From: an uncultured Eubacterium sp. | GTDB taxonomy: Bacteria; Bacillota; Clostridia; Lachnospirales; Lachnospiraceae | DNA length: 52,544 nt | Direction of reading: 5' to 3' | Assembly: GCA_947385875.1 (NCBI GenBank) | Contig: CANDMV010000008.1 | Coordinates: 1-52,544, forward strand | Shown here: piece after piece, positions 33,160-41,959 of the stretch | How positions within the stretch are numbered: position 1 is the first letter of the stretch | Layout: every line of letters starts with the position of its first letter | Notes under the pieces: generated by a model | What the model saw: only the letters and a program-made list of their open reading frames with translations | Databases searched by the model: none | What the model was told of the DNA's origin: nothing | Translations under genes and position numbers: made by a program

Positions 33160-34241
33160 AATCAAATTATCTAAATGATATCCAAAAGAAATTAAATGGG
33201 AAAAGGGTTTGTATTTTTCCAATGGGAATCGCCGGGACTTCTATGAGCGATAAACTGCGTACAATAGGAATTGAAGTAAGCTTTTTTTGCGACAACAGTC
33301 CGCAGTCATGGGGAAAGTGTTATAAAGGCAAAGAATGTCTGAGGCCGGAAATACTTGCCCAAATGCCGCAGGATGAATTAGCTGTTGTGATAGAATCCGC
33401 AAAATACTATGACGAAATAAAGCGTCAGCTGTTGGACGCCGGAATTAAAAATGTGATGAGAATATTTTTTGAGAAGATTTCGGCAGAAAAATATACGAGT
33501 GAAAATATGGAAGCATTTTTAGATAAGGCTGAAGACGTAAAAAATATCTGCGCAGATCAAAGATCTATCGATGTGTATGAATATTTATTATCATCCTGGC
33601 AGGAAGATTCGATTGCTGACGATTATTTTAAAAAAGTATGTGATAAAAATCAGTACTTTGCAGAAGGCGTTATCCATTTAAAGGAAGATGAAGTGTTTGT
33701 TGATCTTGGTGCATATACGGGAGACACGGCACGGTCTTTTCTGGAAGAGAGCCGTGGAAAATATGAAAAAATGCATCTGTTTGAACTGGATCCGTTTATT
33801 TATAGACAGCTGATGAAAAACGCAGCGTCCATGCAGGAAGAAGGAACAGGATTGATACAGTGTTATCCATATGGCATATCAGATCAGCATGGGACAATAT
33901 CATTTGTATCAGGAGACAGCAATTCATCTATTCTGGACAGCAGTGACAATGCTGATGCTGATGCCGGTGAAATAAGGACGCTGGATGAGCTGCTGGGCGG
34001 TGAAAAGGTGACATTTATCAAGATGGATATTGAAGGCGCTGAGCTCTCAGCTTTAAGGGGGGGGGTAAAAACGATTCAGGCACAGAAGCCGACGCTGGCA
34101 GTGTGTATATACCACAGTCCAGACGATATGCTGGAAATTCCTCTTTTTATAAAGAAGCTTGTGCCGGAATATAAGATCTATATACGCCATTATACAGATG
34201 AAATGCTGGAAACAGTCTGCTATGCAGTTATAGAAGATTGA
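33153..34241 (+). CDS. FkbM family methyltransferase with N-terminal nucleotide-binding-like region
   Basis: The protein has 362 residues. The N-terminal ~120 residues contain GKRVCIFPMGIAGTSMSDKL and FFCDNSPQSWGK, a Rossmann-like pattern found in several polysaccharide proteins that sense or store a sugar-nucleotide group. Residues about 180-345 are the FkbM methyltransferase: EVFVDLGAYTGDTARSF (SAM motif I), FELDPF, and FIKMDIEGAELSALRG. FkbM enzymes are O-methyltransferases acting on sugars and polyketides. A GGGGGG run (34059-34064) lies within GGV codons and could be slip-prone. The start has only GAGAGAAATAA upstream. Confidence 0.85.
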   Translation: MLKSNYLNDIQKKLNGKRVCIFPMGIAGTSMSDKLRTIGIEVSFFCDNSPQSWGKCYKGKECLRPEILAQMPQDELAVVIESAKYYDEIKRQLLDAGIKNVMRIFFEKISAEKYTSENMEAFLDKAEDVKNICADQRSIDVYEYLLSSWQEDSIADDYFKKVCDKNQYFAEGVIHLKEDEVFVDLGAYTGDTARSFLEESRGKYEKMHLFELDPFIYRQLMKNAASMQEEGTGLIQCYPYGISDQHGTISFVSGDSNSSILDSSDNADADAGEIRTLDELLGGEKVTFIKMDIEGAELSALRGGVKTIQAQKPTLAVCIYHSPDDMLEIPLFIKKLVPEYKIYIRHYTDEMLETVCYAVIED

Positions 34242-34275
34242 ATGATAATAGATACCAAATCATGAAGGAGTAAAA

Positions 34276-35343
34276 ATGGTCAAAGTTAATGAAGAGCAGA
34301 GAAAAGAAATCGAAAACAGCAGAAGAGAAAAATTGAAAAGAGAAAAGCCGTTCGTATATGAAAAAATCATGAGGTATGATGAAAAATTAATGCGGGGAGA
34401 GAGCACAGCGATTGTTGATTTCTGCTTTGATTATAAATGCAACATGCACTGCACGCACTGCAGTAATGCGAATTTTGCAAAAAAAGAACGTGCACTTACG
34501 ATTGATGATCTGAAGGATTTTGCCCGGCAGGCAGACAAACTGGGGCTGGCCCAGTTTAATATATCAGGAGGGGAGCCGCTCTGTTTCGATAATCTGGATG
34601 ATATTATTCTGGCGCTTAATCCAGAAAGGTTCCATATATCTATGAGTACAAACGGTCTGCTGCTGACACCTGAAAGGGCGAGGCACTTAAAGGAGATCGG
34701 CCTTGATAAAATGAAGATCAGTCTGGACAGTATCGATGAAGAAGTCTATATGCAGACAAGACAGGCCGCGGGGACGTATGAGAAAGCAAAGGAATCCTTA
34801 TTTATTGCAAAAGACGCAGGAATTCAGACTGCAATCCAGACCGTGATCTCTCATCAGAACTGCCAGACCAAAGCGACAGAGGAGCTTGCGAAGTTTGCCA
34901 ATGACAATGGATTTAATCTGGATATTATGATAGCAAGGGCAATCGGACGGTGGGAAGGAAAGGAAGAGGTACTGATTACGCCGGAAGATAATGAGTTTCT
35001 GCTGAATCTAAGGAATAAATATCCGGTGGTACACAGGGATACATTTCCTACTTACGGGCAGGACAGGGGGTGCGGCGCAGTAAAAAATATTCTGCATCTG
35101 ACAAAATATGGAGATATCCTGCCATGTGTATTTATGCATATTTCTATAGGAAATATTTTCGAAGAGCCATTAGAAAAAATCATAAACAGGGGATTAAGCA
35201 TCAAATGGTTTGGCCAGCATTGTCCGACGTGCCTTTCAGGCGAGAATAAAGTCTTTATCCGCGACTATATGTCTAAATTTTATGGAAAAGCTCTGCCGGT
35301 CAGCTATCAGGAGGTGTTTACGCAGAGGGATTATCTATATTAA
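34276..35343 (+). CDS. radical SAM protein with SPASM-like C-terminus
   Basis: The protein has 355 residues. The [4Fe-4S]/SAM motif CNMHCTHC places cysteines at 55, 59 and 62; the SAM-binding ISGGEPL is near 97-103. The TIM-barrel core ends near 270. The C-terminal part has further cysteines in RGCGAV, ILPCVFM and HCPTCLSG, with the SPASM-type ...GDILPC...IGNIFEEPLEKI pattern, so it probably carries an auxiliary cluster. Such enzymes modify peptides or sugars; in a glycan locus an epimerisation, deoxygenation or dehydrogenation of a sugar is plausible but not shown. GAAGGAGTAAAA precedes the start. Confidence 0.85.
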   Translation: MVKVNEEQRKEIENSRREKLKREKPFVYEKIMRYDEKLMRGESTAIVDFCFDYKCNMHCTHCSNANFAKKERALTIDDLKDFARQADKLGLAQFNISGGEPLCFDNLDDIILALNPERFHISMSTNGLLLTPERARHLKEIGLDKMKISLDSIDEEVYMQTRQAAGTYEKAKESLFIAKDAGIQTAIQTVISHQNCQTKATEELAKFANDNGFNLDIMIARAIGRWEGKEEVLITPEDNEFLLNLRNKYPVVHRDTFPTYGQDRGCGAVKNILHLTKYGDILPCVFMHISIGNIFEEPLEKIINRGLSIKWFGQHCPTCLSGENKVFIRDYMSKFYGKALPVSYQEVFTQRDYLY

Positions 35344-35356
35344 AGAGGTGCTGCTG

Positions 35357-36556
35357 ATGAAATATTACTATATAAAGTCATTAGAAAAAATTCTGGAACA
35401 TGCAGAAAACCGGAAAATAGTACTGTATGGTACAGAGCGGCTTTCACAGGTTATTTACCAGCATTTCGTACATATGAACAGAGAAGTCTTATATTTTGTG
35501 GATGAAAATTATCATGAGGGATCACTTTTTGGTAAAGAAGTCAGAGATCCGCTGGATCTTATTTATGAAAATAAGGATGAGATTTATGTGCTTTGTTTTA
35601 TGATGAAAGATCATGGCGCTGTTTATTCAAAACTGACTGGTTATGGGCTGCTCTTTGAAAAAGAGTTTGGGATTTATGGAGTAGGAGGGTATATTCAAAA
35701 ATTCGATGCGGTAGATTCCATGCTTGGATTCACAAGGCTTTATGACGGGCTGACAGGCTTTAAAGTATATGGGGATTCTAAGAAGAAAAATACGGTAAAG
35801 ATTATGACGCTGGGAGGCTCTACGAGTGACCCTTCTATGGGAAATTATATGACTTGGCCGGAATATTTATATCATGAGCTGAAAGAAAAATACGACGTTA
35901 TCGTTTATTCTGGAGGAATGGGCGGCTACTGCGTACATCAGGAATTACTAAAATTTTTAAGGGATGGACTGGCTCTGCATCCTGATATTTTAATTACTTT
36001 TGATGGATATAATGATGTCGGATATCAGGTGTCTGTGAAGGAGCATCCTTATATGCACCGCTATCAGAAAAAATTTTATGATTTTGTGGAAAATCATAAT
36101 CCGATGGCGCCGGATACGCTGGATATGCGTGGAGTACGAAAGATCGAGCATGGGGTTGGCTATTTAGAGACTGAAGATTCTTGGAACTGGTATCAGGGCA
36201 TCAGAACGATACATGCTGTTGCCAAGGAACATGGGATACAGTATTTTGCGTTTCTGCAGCCTATGCAGGATACCGGACGGGCAGTAATAGATGAAAGCAT
36301 TACGGAGCTGAAAGAGCTGTATCTATGCGAAGATATGCGTGTGCGGGATATATTGAAAGGCGCAGCGGAGTTTGCGGATGGCTGCAGGAAATATATAAAG
36401 AATGACGGATATATCACAGATTTGACAGATATATTTGATGGCGAGGCAGATGTATATTATGACATCTGCCATAGTACAGATAAGGGACACCGTATGATAA
36501 TGAAACATATTTTGAAAAAAATCAAACCAGTCATGGAGGAATACAGAAAATGCTAA
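35357..36556 (+). CDS. SGNH/GDSL hydrolase with N-terminal Rossmann-like region
   Basis: The protein has 399 residues from the ATG at 35357, behind AGAGGTG. An N-terminal region (about 15-110: NRKIVLYGTERLSQVIYQHF, LYFVDENYHEG) resembles the nucleotide-binding part of sugar-modifying proteins. The hydrolase domain has block I TLGGSTSDPS with the likely nucleophile Ser155, block II GGMGGYCVHQE, block III FDGYNDVG, and block V DICHSTDKGH with Asp369 and His372. It may remove or transfer an acyl group on the glycan, perhaps carrying out O-acetyl editing. The stop overlaps the carbamoyltransferase start by 7 bp. Confidence 0.82.
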   Translation: MKYYYIKSLEKILEHAENRKIVLYGTERLSQVIYQHFVHMNREVLYFVDENYHEGSLFGKEVRDPLDLIYENKDEIYVLCFMMKDHGAVYSKLTGYGLLFEKEFGIYGVGGYIQKFDAVDSMLGFTRLYDGLTGFKVYGDSKKKNTVKIMTLGGSTSDPSMGNYMTWPEYLYHELKEKYDVIVYSGGMGGYCVHQELLKFLRDGLALHPDILITFDGYNDVGYQVSVKEHPYMHRYQKKFYDFVENHNPMAPDTLDMRGVRKIEHGVGYLETEDSWNWYQGIRTIHAVAKEHGIQYFAFLQPMQDTGRAVIDESITELKELYLCEDMRVRDILKGAAEFADGCRKYIKNDGYITDLTDIFDGEADVYYDICHSTDKGHRMIMKHILKKIKPVMEEYRKC

Positions 36557-38391
36557 TACTGGGAATTTCCGCATTATATCATGATTCTGCAGCAGCCATT
36601 GTTCAGGATGGAGAGATTATAGCAGCGGCACAGGAAGAACGATTTACGAGAATTAAGCATGATTTAAGTCTGCCGGTTCATGCAGTCCGGTACTGTCTGG
36701 ATGAAGCAGGAGCTGACTTAAAAGATATTGATTATGTCGTCTATTATGACAATCCGTTGCTGACACTTGACCGGTTCTGTAAAAATGTGCTTGCGCTGGG
36801 AGGAGATTCCGGGCTGCTGCTGGAGCGTTCCGCTGAATCGATCTTTGGAAGAAAACTATGGATTCATGAAGGTATAGAAAAAATGTCAGGGGGGTTCGGA
36901 AAGAATGGAAGTCTGCTCGTGACGGAGCATCATGTCTCCCATGCCGCGTCAGCTTTTTATCCGTCTCCCTTTGAGGAAGCGGCAGTTATTACGATGGATG
37001 GTGTCGGAGAGTGGGCATCTGCATCGATCGGATCTGGAAGCGGCAGCCATATTAAGATCTTAAAAGAAATTAACTATCCGCATTCTATAGGTCTGCTGTA
37101 CAGTGCCTTTACTTATTTCTGCGGCTTTAAAGTGAATTCCGGCGATTATAAGCTGATGGGGCTTGCACCTTACGGAGAACCTTCTTTTTACAGCCTTATC
37201 AAAGATGAATTAATTGAGATAAAAGAAGACGGCTCCTATAAGCTGAATCTGGAATACTTTGATTTTTACAGAAACGATGTGATGACGAATGAGAAATTTG
37301 AAAAACTGTTTGGAGGAGCGCGCAGGGAGCCTGAGTCAGAGATTACAAAAAGAGAAATGGATATGGCAGCTTCCGTGCAGAAGGTGGTCGAAGAAGTCAT
37401 GCTGAAAACTGCTGCATATGCAAAGCAGCTTACGGGTATGAAAAATCTGGTTCTTGCAGGAGGAGTCGCACTCAACTGTGTTGCAAATGGAAAACTGCTG
37501 GAAAAAAAGATCTTTGACAAAATCTGGGTGCAGCCGGCAGCCGGAGATGCGGGAGGAGCTTTAGGTGCAGCGTTATTTGCTTATTATAAAAAATCAGGCG
37601 CCAAGAGAATTGTCCGGGGCGGCGACTCCATGCAGGGAAGTTATCTGGGGCCAGGTTTTTCAATAGAAGAAGCAAAGCAGTATCTGGATAAAAATGGTTA
37701 TCGGTATATACAGCTTTGCAGTCAGGAGCAGAAGGATCAGACGATAGCAGAACTGCTGAATGAAGGAAAGGTGATTGGAATCTGCAGCGGAAGAATGGAA
37801 TTTGGGCCAAGAGCTCTGGGCAATAGAAGCATTATCGGGGATGCCAGGTCGGCAGATATGCAGTCTATTATGAATCTGAAGATAAAATACAGAGAATCTT
37901 TCCGTCCTTTTGCACCGTCGGTTCTGGAAGAAGATGTATCAGATTATTTTGAGTTAGAAGAAGACAGCCCGTATATGCTGATGGTTGCACAGGTGAAGAA
38001 GCAGAGGCAGATTCCTTTTGATATGAAAAATTATGATACAGATCACGGGCGGATAAATATGCTGCCGATTGTAAACGAATTAAGATCAGATATTCCTGCT
38101 GTGACGCATGTGGATTACAGTGCAAGGGTACAGACTGTCAATAAAAATACAAATCCGCAGTATTATGGGATCATCAGGGCATTTAAAGAGCTGACAGGGT
38201 GCAGCGTAATTGTAAATACGTCATTTAATGTGCGGGGCGAACCGATTGTATGTACGCCAAAAGATGCATATGAATGTTTTATGAGGACACAGATGGATGT
38301 CCTGGTTTTGGACAGCCTCATTTTATATAAGGAGGAACAGCCCGAATTCATAGAGTCAGGCAGTTGGAGGGAAAAGTATGAGCTTGATTGA
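36550..38391 (+). CDS. carbamoyltransferase (NodU/CmcH family)
   Basis: It transfers a carbamoyl group from carbamoyl phosphate, via an adenylate, to a hydroxyl group, here most likely of a sugar. The 613 residues contain the N-terminal Kae1-like domain (ILGISALYHDSAAAIVQDGE, EERFTRIKHD, EHHVSHAASAFYPSPF with metal-binding histidines) and NLVLAGGVALNCVANGKLL. The C-terminal YrdC-like domain has GRMEFGPRALGNRSIIGDAR, YRESFRPFAPSV and VNTSFNVRGEPIVCTPKDA. It overlaps the genes on both sides, so it is tightly coupled to the SGNH hydrolase and the small orphan gene. Confidence 0.95.
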   Translation: MLILGISALYHDSAAAIVQDGEIIAAAQEERFTRIKHDLSLPVHAVRYCLDEAGADLKDIDYVVYYDNPLLTLDRFCKNVLALGGDSGLLLERSAESIFGRKLWIHEGIEKMSGGFGKNGSLLVTEHHVSHAASAFYPSPFEEAAVITMDGVGEWASASIGSGSGSHIKILKEINYPHSIGLLYSAFTYFCGFKVNSGDYKLMGLAPYGEPSFYSLIKDELIEIKEDGSYKLNLEYFDFYRNDVMTNEKFEKLFGGARREPESEITKREMDMAASVQKVVEEVMLKTAAYAKQLTGMKNLVLAGGVALNCVANGKLLEKKIFDKIWVQPAAGDAGGALGAALFAYYKKSGAKRIVRGGDSMQGSYLGPGFSIEEAKQYLDKNGYRYIQLCSQEQKDQTIAELLNEGKVIGICSGRMEFGPRALGNRSIIGDARSADMQSIMNLKIKYRESFRPFAPSVLEEDVSDYFELEEDSPYMLMVAQVKKQRQIPFDMKNYDTDHGRINMLPIVNELRSDIPAVTHVDYSARVQTVNKNTNPQYYGIIRAFKELTGCSVIVNTSFNVRGEPIVCTPKDAYECFMRTQMDVLVLDSLILYKEEQPEFIESGSWREKYELD

Positions 38392-38701
38392 GAAAGAAAA
38401 AGGAATTCTATATCAAATAGCTATCGATGATTTTGAACAAAATGCAGAAAAAGATTTTTTAAGGGCAGGACAAGAAGTGAGCCGGCTGCAGACATATTAT
38501 CTGCAGAAAGACAAGAGTGAGGAAGAGTATCTTGCGGAATACGGTTTTGATACGCCGGCCGGCCTGATGGGGATGCTGGAAAGACATTTCGATGATGAAA
38601 GCGAGAGAAAAATGATTCATGCAGTCGCGGCGGCAGCGTTTAAGCTGCATAATGATACGCAGGTGCAGGACGCCCTTCCGGAAAAAATATATAATTTTTA
38701 G
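38378..38701 (+). CDS. hypothetical 107-residue protein of the decoration cassette
   Basis: It starts MSLIEKEKGILYQIAIDDFE, overlaps the carbamoyltransferase end by 14 bp and stops 8 bp before a radical SAM gene. GGCAGTTGGAGGGAAAAGT supplies the ribosome site. It is acidic and probably helical (RLQTYYLQKDKSEEEYLAEY), without signal or membrane segment. I recognise no domain. The fixed position between a carbamoyltransferase and a radical SAM enzyme suggests a partner or carrier of one of them, but this is inference only. Confidence 0.7.
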   Translation: MSLIEKEKGILYQIAIDDFEQNAEKDFLRAGQEVSRLQTYYLQKDKSEEEYLAEYGFDTPAGLMGMLERHFDDESERKMIHAVAAAAFKLHNDTQVQDALPEKIYNF

Positions 38702-38709
38702 GTGGTATT

Positions 38710-39741
38710 ATGCTTGAATATACAAAACTAAAAGAATATAAGCGGCAGAATTTAATAGAGATTCTTCCGCTGAAAAAACCTTTTACATTATTAATAGAAC
38801 CTTCGAATTACTGCAATTTCAGATGTGTTTCCTGTTTTCAGAGCTTAAAGAGTGAAAATTATCTGACAAGGCACCGCGGGCTTATAGATATGGAGCTGTA
38901 TCAAAAGATCATCAGGCAGTTTCAGCAGTGGGAAGGGGACAGGCTGAAGGTATTAAAACTGAGTCTGTATGGAGAGCCGCTCACGAATCCGCACTTTGGA
39001 GAAATGCTGCGGACTGCGAGTGAATCCGGCATAGCAGAGCGCATAGAGACGACTACGAATGCATCCCTGCTTACGGAAGAGACGGCAGAGCAGATGGTGC
39101 GGTACGGACTGGATTATATCAGGGTGTCTGTTTACGGAGGAAACCAGAAGCGCTATGAAGAAGTGACAGGCTGCCCGGATGCGGATATGAAGCAGATACG
39201 GGAAAGTTTAAAGATGCTGCAGAATTATAAGAAAAAATATGGAAAAGAACGGCCGTTTATCAGTGCAAAAATGTTGGATACCTATACATCGGAAAATGAA
39301 GAATTTCTAGAGTATTTTTCAGAAGCAGCAGATGAGGTATATATTGACAAGCCGCATAACTGGGTGGCTTCTGAAGAAAAAAGCTTTTTGGGAAGCCTAT
39401 ATGAGGAAGGACAGGAAAAACTGCTCAGGCAGGATCTTAAAAAGGTGCACAGCAGGCGCACAGCATGTCCAATGGCGTTTACTACAATGGCTGTGCGCTG
39501 TGATGGTTCGGTAAGTCCCTGTTGTGTGGACTGGGCCGGAGGAACCAACATCGGCAGTATCCAGGAACAGGATATACGTGAGATCTGGGACGGAGACAGC
39601 ATGTATGAATTTCGGAAAATGCAGCTGGAGAACAGGCGGAGGGAGAACCCAAGCTGCAGAGGCTGTGACCTGCCGGATAACAGCTATTATACACGGGACA
39701 ATATAGACGGATTCCAGGTAGAAAGGCTGCGTGAAAATTAA
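38710..39741 (+). CDS. radical SAM protein with SPASM domain
   Basis: The protein has 343 residues. The cluster motif CNFRCVSC has cysteines at 35, 39 and 42 in the context IEPSNYCNFRC. The core includes LSLYGEPLTNPHF (the GEP-type SAM motif) and TTNASLL. The C-terminal SPASM domain has TACPMAFTTMAV, DGSVSPCCVDWAGG, NIGSIQEQDIREIWDGD and SCRGCDLPD, giving enough cysteines for auxiliary clusters. It is only distantly like the radical SAM protein at 34276. Its last codons lie in a 54-bp tandem duplication. Start ATG at 38710 has TTTTTAGGTGGT upstream. Confidence 0.87.
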   Translation: MLEYTKLKEYKRQNLIEILPLKKPFTLLIEPSNYCNFRCVSCFQSLKSENYLTRHRGLIDMELYQKIIRQFQQWEGDRLKVLKLSLYGEPLTNPHFGEMLRTASESGIAERIETTTNASLLTEETAEQMVRYGLDYIRVSVYGGNQKRYEEVTGCPDADMKQIRESLKMLQNYKKKYGKERPFISAKMLDTYTSENEEFLEYFSEAADEVYIDKPHNWVASEEKSFLGSLYEEGQEKLLRQDLKKVHSRRTACPMAFTTMAVRCDGSVSPCCVDWAGGTNIGSIQEQDIREIWDGDSMYEFRKMQLENRRRENPSCRGCDLPDNSYYTRDNIDGFQVERLREN

Positions 39742-39810
39742 AGTGAAGAAGAATTTATAGATGGATTTCAAATAGAAAGGCTGTGTAGAAATTAAAGTGA
39801 AGAAGATTTT
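39703..39810 (+). repeat. 54-bp tandem duplication across the radical SAM/epimerase junction
   Basis: Unit 39703-39756 and unit 39757-39810 share ATAGA(C/T)GGATT-CA, TAGAAAGGCTG-GT and AAATTAAAGTGAAGAAGA. Unit 1 ends the radical SAM gene (IDGFQVERLREN then stop) and carries a GTG AAG AAG that soon meets a stop. Unit 2 repeats the same ending out of use and supplies the working GTG start of the epimerase gene. Confidence 0.85.
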
Positions 39811-40678
39811 GATTACAGGGGGAAATGGATTTATCGGCAGAAATCTAAAAAACTATCTGTCTGGGCAGAGTGACAGGTATGATGTGCATGTCCCGATGCA
39901 TCCGCAGCTTGACCTGATGGACAGCTGCCTGGTAGAACGGTATCTTAGTCAGAATTCTTTTGACATTGTTGTACACAGCGCAGTATATGGAACACTGGGA
40001 ATGCCAGAAGAAGCTGCCCGTATCAGCCAGCTGAGGAACAATCTGCAGATGTTTTATAACTTAAAGAGGTGTTCGGATGCTTTTGGTAAAATGTATTATT
40101 TTGGCTCCGGTGCAGAGTATGCAAAAGATGCGTACATACCGTTTATGAAAGAAGAATATTTTGGCCGGATGCTGCCGCAGGATGATTACGGGCTGTCAAA
40201 GTATATTATGGCGGATGGTATCCGAGAAGATGGAAATATATATGATCTGAGGCTGTTTGGAGTGTTTGGGCCGTATGAAAATTATAACTATCGATTTAAT
40301 TCAAACGTGGTTTGTAAAGCACTGAGCGCTCAGCAGATTAGGATTCACCGCAATGTATATTTTGATTATCTGTATATCGCGGATTTATGCCGCATTATGG
40401 AATGGTTCTTGGAACATGAGCCGCGCTGGCGCTGGTATAATGTATGTACGTCTCAGAGTACAGATATTTTAACGATCGCCAGAATGGCTGTCAATGTAAC
40501 TGGAAGCAGCTCGCAGATACTTGTTGAGCAGGAAGGGCTGGGAAGAGAATATTCTGGGGATAACAGCAGGTTGCTGCTTGAAGTCGGTGATTTTACGTTT
40601 ACGCCGCTTGAAGATGCTGTCTGTGAACTGGCAGCGTTTTACCGCAGTACGGGGTTTAAATTGGAAGGCGAGTACTAG
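39797..40678 (+). CDS. NAD-dependent epimerase/dehydratase family protein
   Basis: This is a short-chain dehydrogenase-type sugar enzyme of 293 residues with a GTG start (KKILITGGNGFIGRNLKNYL). The NAD motif TGGNGFIGR is at 7-15, FGSGAEYAK near 99-107 and the catalytic YGLSKYIM near 132-139 (YxxxK). LRLFGVFGPYENYNYRFNSN follows, as in GDP-fucose synthase and 4-keto-reductase relatives. It is likely to reduce or epimerise a nucleotide-activated keto-sugar, perhaps with the C-methyltransferase encoded next. The ribosome site (AGAAAGG) is rather far from the start and lies in duplicated sequence. Confidence 0.87.
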   Translation: MKKILITGGNGFIGRNLKNYLSGQSDRYDVHVPMHPQLDLMDSCLVERYLSQNSFDIVVHSAVYGTLGMPEEAARISQLRNNLQMFYNLKRCSDAFGKMYYFGSGAEYAKDAYIPFMKEEYFGRMLPQDDYGLSKYIMADGIREDGNIYDLRLFGVFGPYENYNYRFNSNVVCKALSAQQIRIHRNVYFDYLYIADLCRIMEWFLEHEPRWRWYNVCTSQSTDILTIARMAVNVTGSSSQILVEQEGLGREYSGDNSRLLLEVGDFTFTPLEDAVCELAAFYRSTGFKLEGEY

Positions 40679-40743
40679 TTGCGGAAGGCATTGTTCAACC
40701 ACGCTCAGTAAGAATATGCCTATAGGCAGAGAGGAGATAATAT

Positions 40744-41874
40744 ATGAAATGCCGATGCTGTGAGAGCGAATTTGATTCCAGTGCAGTCCTGCATTTTGAA
40801 AATATGCCGGCAAGTGCGCAGGGCTTTTTGGAGGAAGGAGAAATGGATGCTGACTGCGGACAGGAACTTGCAGTTTATCAGTGTCCTTACTGCGGGCTGA
40901 TTCAGATTGCTGGTAAGCCGGTGCCTTATTACCGCGATGTCATTCGGGCATCCGCTGTATCAGAGGAGATGAAAGGATTCAGGCTGGAGTACTTCAGGGA
41001 GTTTGTCAGGAAATATGAACTGGAAGGTAAAAAAATACTGGAGGCAGGATGCGGCTGCGGAGAGTTCCTGGAGCTGATGAACCAGGCAGGCGCTTTGGGA
41101 TATGGGATAGAACATAAGCGGGAGTCTGTGGAGAATTGTGCAAGGAAAGGACTGCATGTATTCGAGGGATTTTTAGATCATGCACAGACAGGTCTGCAGG
41201 AAGCGCCTTTTGACGGTTTTTTTATTATGAATTTTCTTGAGCATATTCCCCGGCCGAATATTTTTTTGAAAGCCATAGGCAATAATCTGGCGGAACATGC
41301 AGTCGGGCTGATTGAGGTTCCGAACGTAGATATGATTCTAAAGAAAAATATGTTTTCTGAATTTATTAGGGATCATCTGATGTATTTTACGGAAAGCACG
41401 CTGCGGATTCTGCTGGAAAAGAATGGGTTTGAAGTGGCTGACTGTCAGTCTGTCTGGCATGATTATTGTCTTGCAGCAACGGTGAAGAAAAAGTCGGCTC
41501 AGGATTTAAATGCGTTTTATCTGGCAATGGAAAGGATGACGGCTGAAATCAACCAGTATATAGATCAGATTCACAGCAGGAATCAGAATGTGGCGGTATG
41601 GGGTGCCGGTCATCAGGCGCTGGCTGTTATTTCGCTGTGCCGGATTGCGGATAAAATCAGTTTTGTCGTTGATTCTGCTGATTTCAAGCAGGGAAAATAT
41701 ACGCCGGCATCACATTTGAAAATAGTGTCTCCAGAAGAACTGAGAAATCATAATATAGGAGCGGTTATTGTAATGGCTGCCAGCTTTTCCGATGAGGTTG
41801 CGGGCATCATAAAGAACAAATTCAAAGGGATTGAGGCTGTAATTCTGCGTGAAAACCGTCTTGAATATGTATGA
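40744..41874 (+). CDS. sugar C-methyltransferase (TylC3/NovU-type)
   Basis: The protein has 376 residues in three parts. An N-terminal zinc-binding motif has CRCCESEF (3-10) and YQCPYCGLIQI (42-52). A central SAM-binding Rossmann domain has KILEAGCGCGEFLELM (97-112), GIEHKRE, and FIMNFLEHIPRPNIFL. The C-terminal Methyltransf_14 domain has NVAVWGAGHQALAVISL and FVVDSADFKQGKYTP. This order defines the 3-C-methyltransferases of nucleotide 4-keto-6-deoxysugars, giving branched sugars. AGAGAGGAGATAATAT precedes the start. Its last 17 codons and the following sequence are repeated at 43402. Confidence 0.92.
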   Translation: MKCRCCESEFDSSAVLHFENMPASAQGFLEEGEMDADCGQELAVYQCPYCGLIQIAGKPVPYYRDVIRASAVSEEMKGFRLEYFREFVRKYELEGKKILEAGCGCGEFLELMNQAGALGYGIEHKRESVENCARKGLHVFEGFLDHAQTGLQEAPFDGFFIMNFLEHIPRPNIFLKAIGNNLAEHAVGLIEVPNVDMILKKNMFSEFIRDHLMYFTESTLRILLEKNGFEVADCQSVWHDYCLAATVKKKSAQDLNAFYLAMERMTAEINQYIDQIHSRNQNVAVWGAGHQALAVISLCRIADKISFVVDSADFKQGKYTPASHLKIVSPEELRNHNIGAVIVMAASFSDEVAGIIKNKFKGIEAVILRENRLEYV

Positions 41875-41913
41875 GGGAGATTATTTACATAAATGTCTGC
41901 TGTTTTTATTATG
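41822..41913 (+). repeat. direct repeat, left copy (3' end of the methyltransferase gene)
   Basis: It contains TCAAAGGGATTGAGGCTGT, GCGTGAAAACCGTCT and GAATATGTATGAGGG, then TTATTTACATAAATGTCTGC and TGTTTTTATTATG. The right copy at 43402-43519 has the same segments in the same order with a further ~27 bp in the middle. The left copy encodes the real C-terminus of the methyltransferase and a dead start of the protein that begins at 43472. Confidence 0.9.
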
Positions 41914-41959
41914 TAAGTGAGCGGCAGTCGTTTCAGGCAGAATATTTTCTTACAGAAAA

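Noticed and set aside
34059..34064. Frameshift at the GGGGGG run in the FkbM gene
   Set aside because: The SAM and C-terminal motifs stay in one frame across the run, so the gene is intact here; it remains only a potential slip site.
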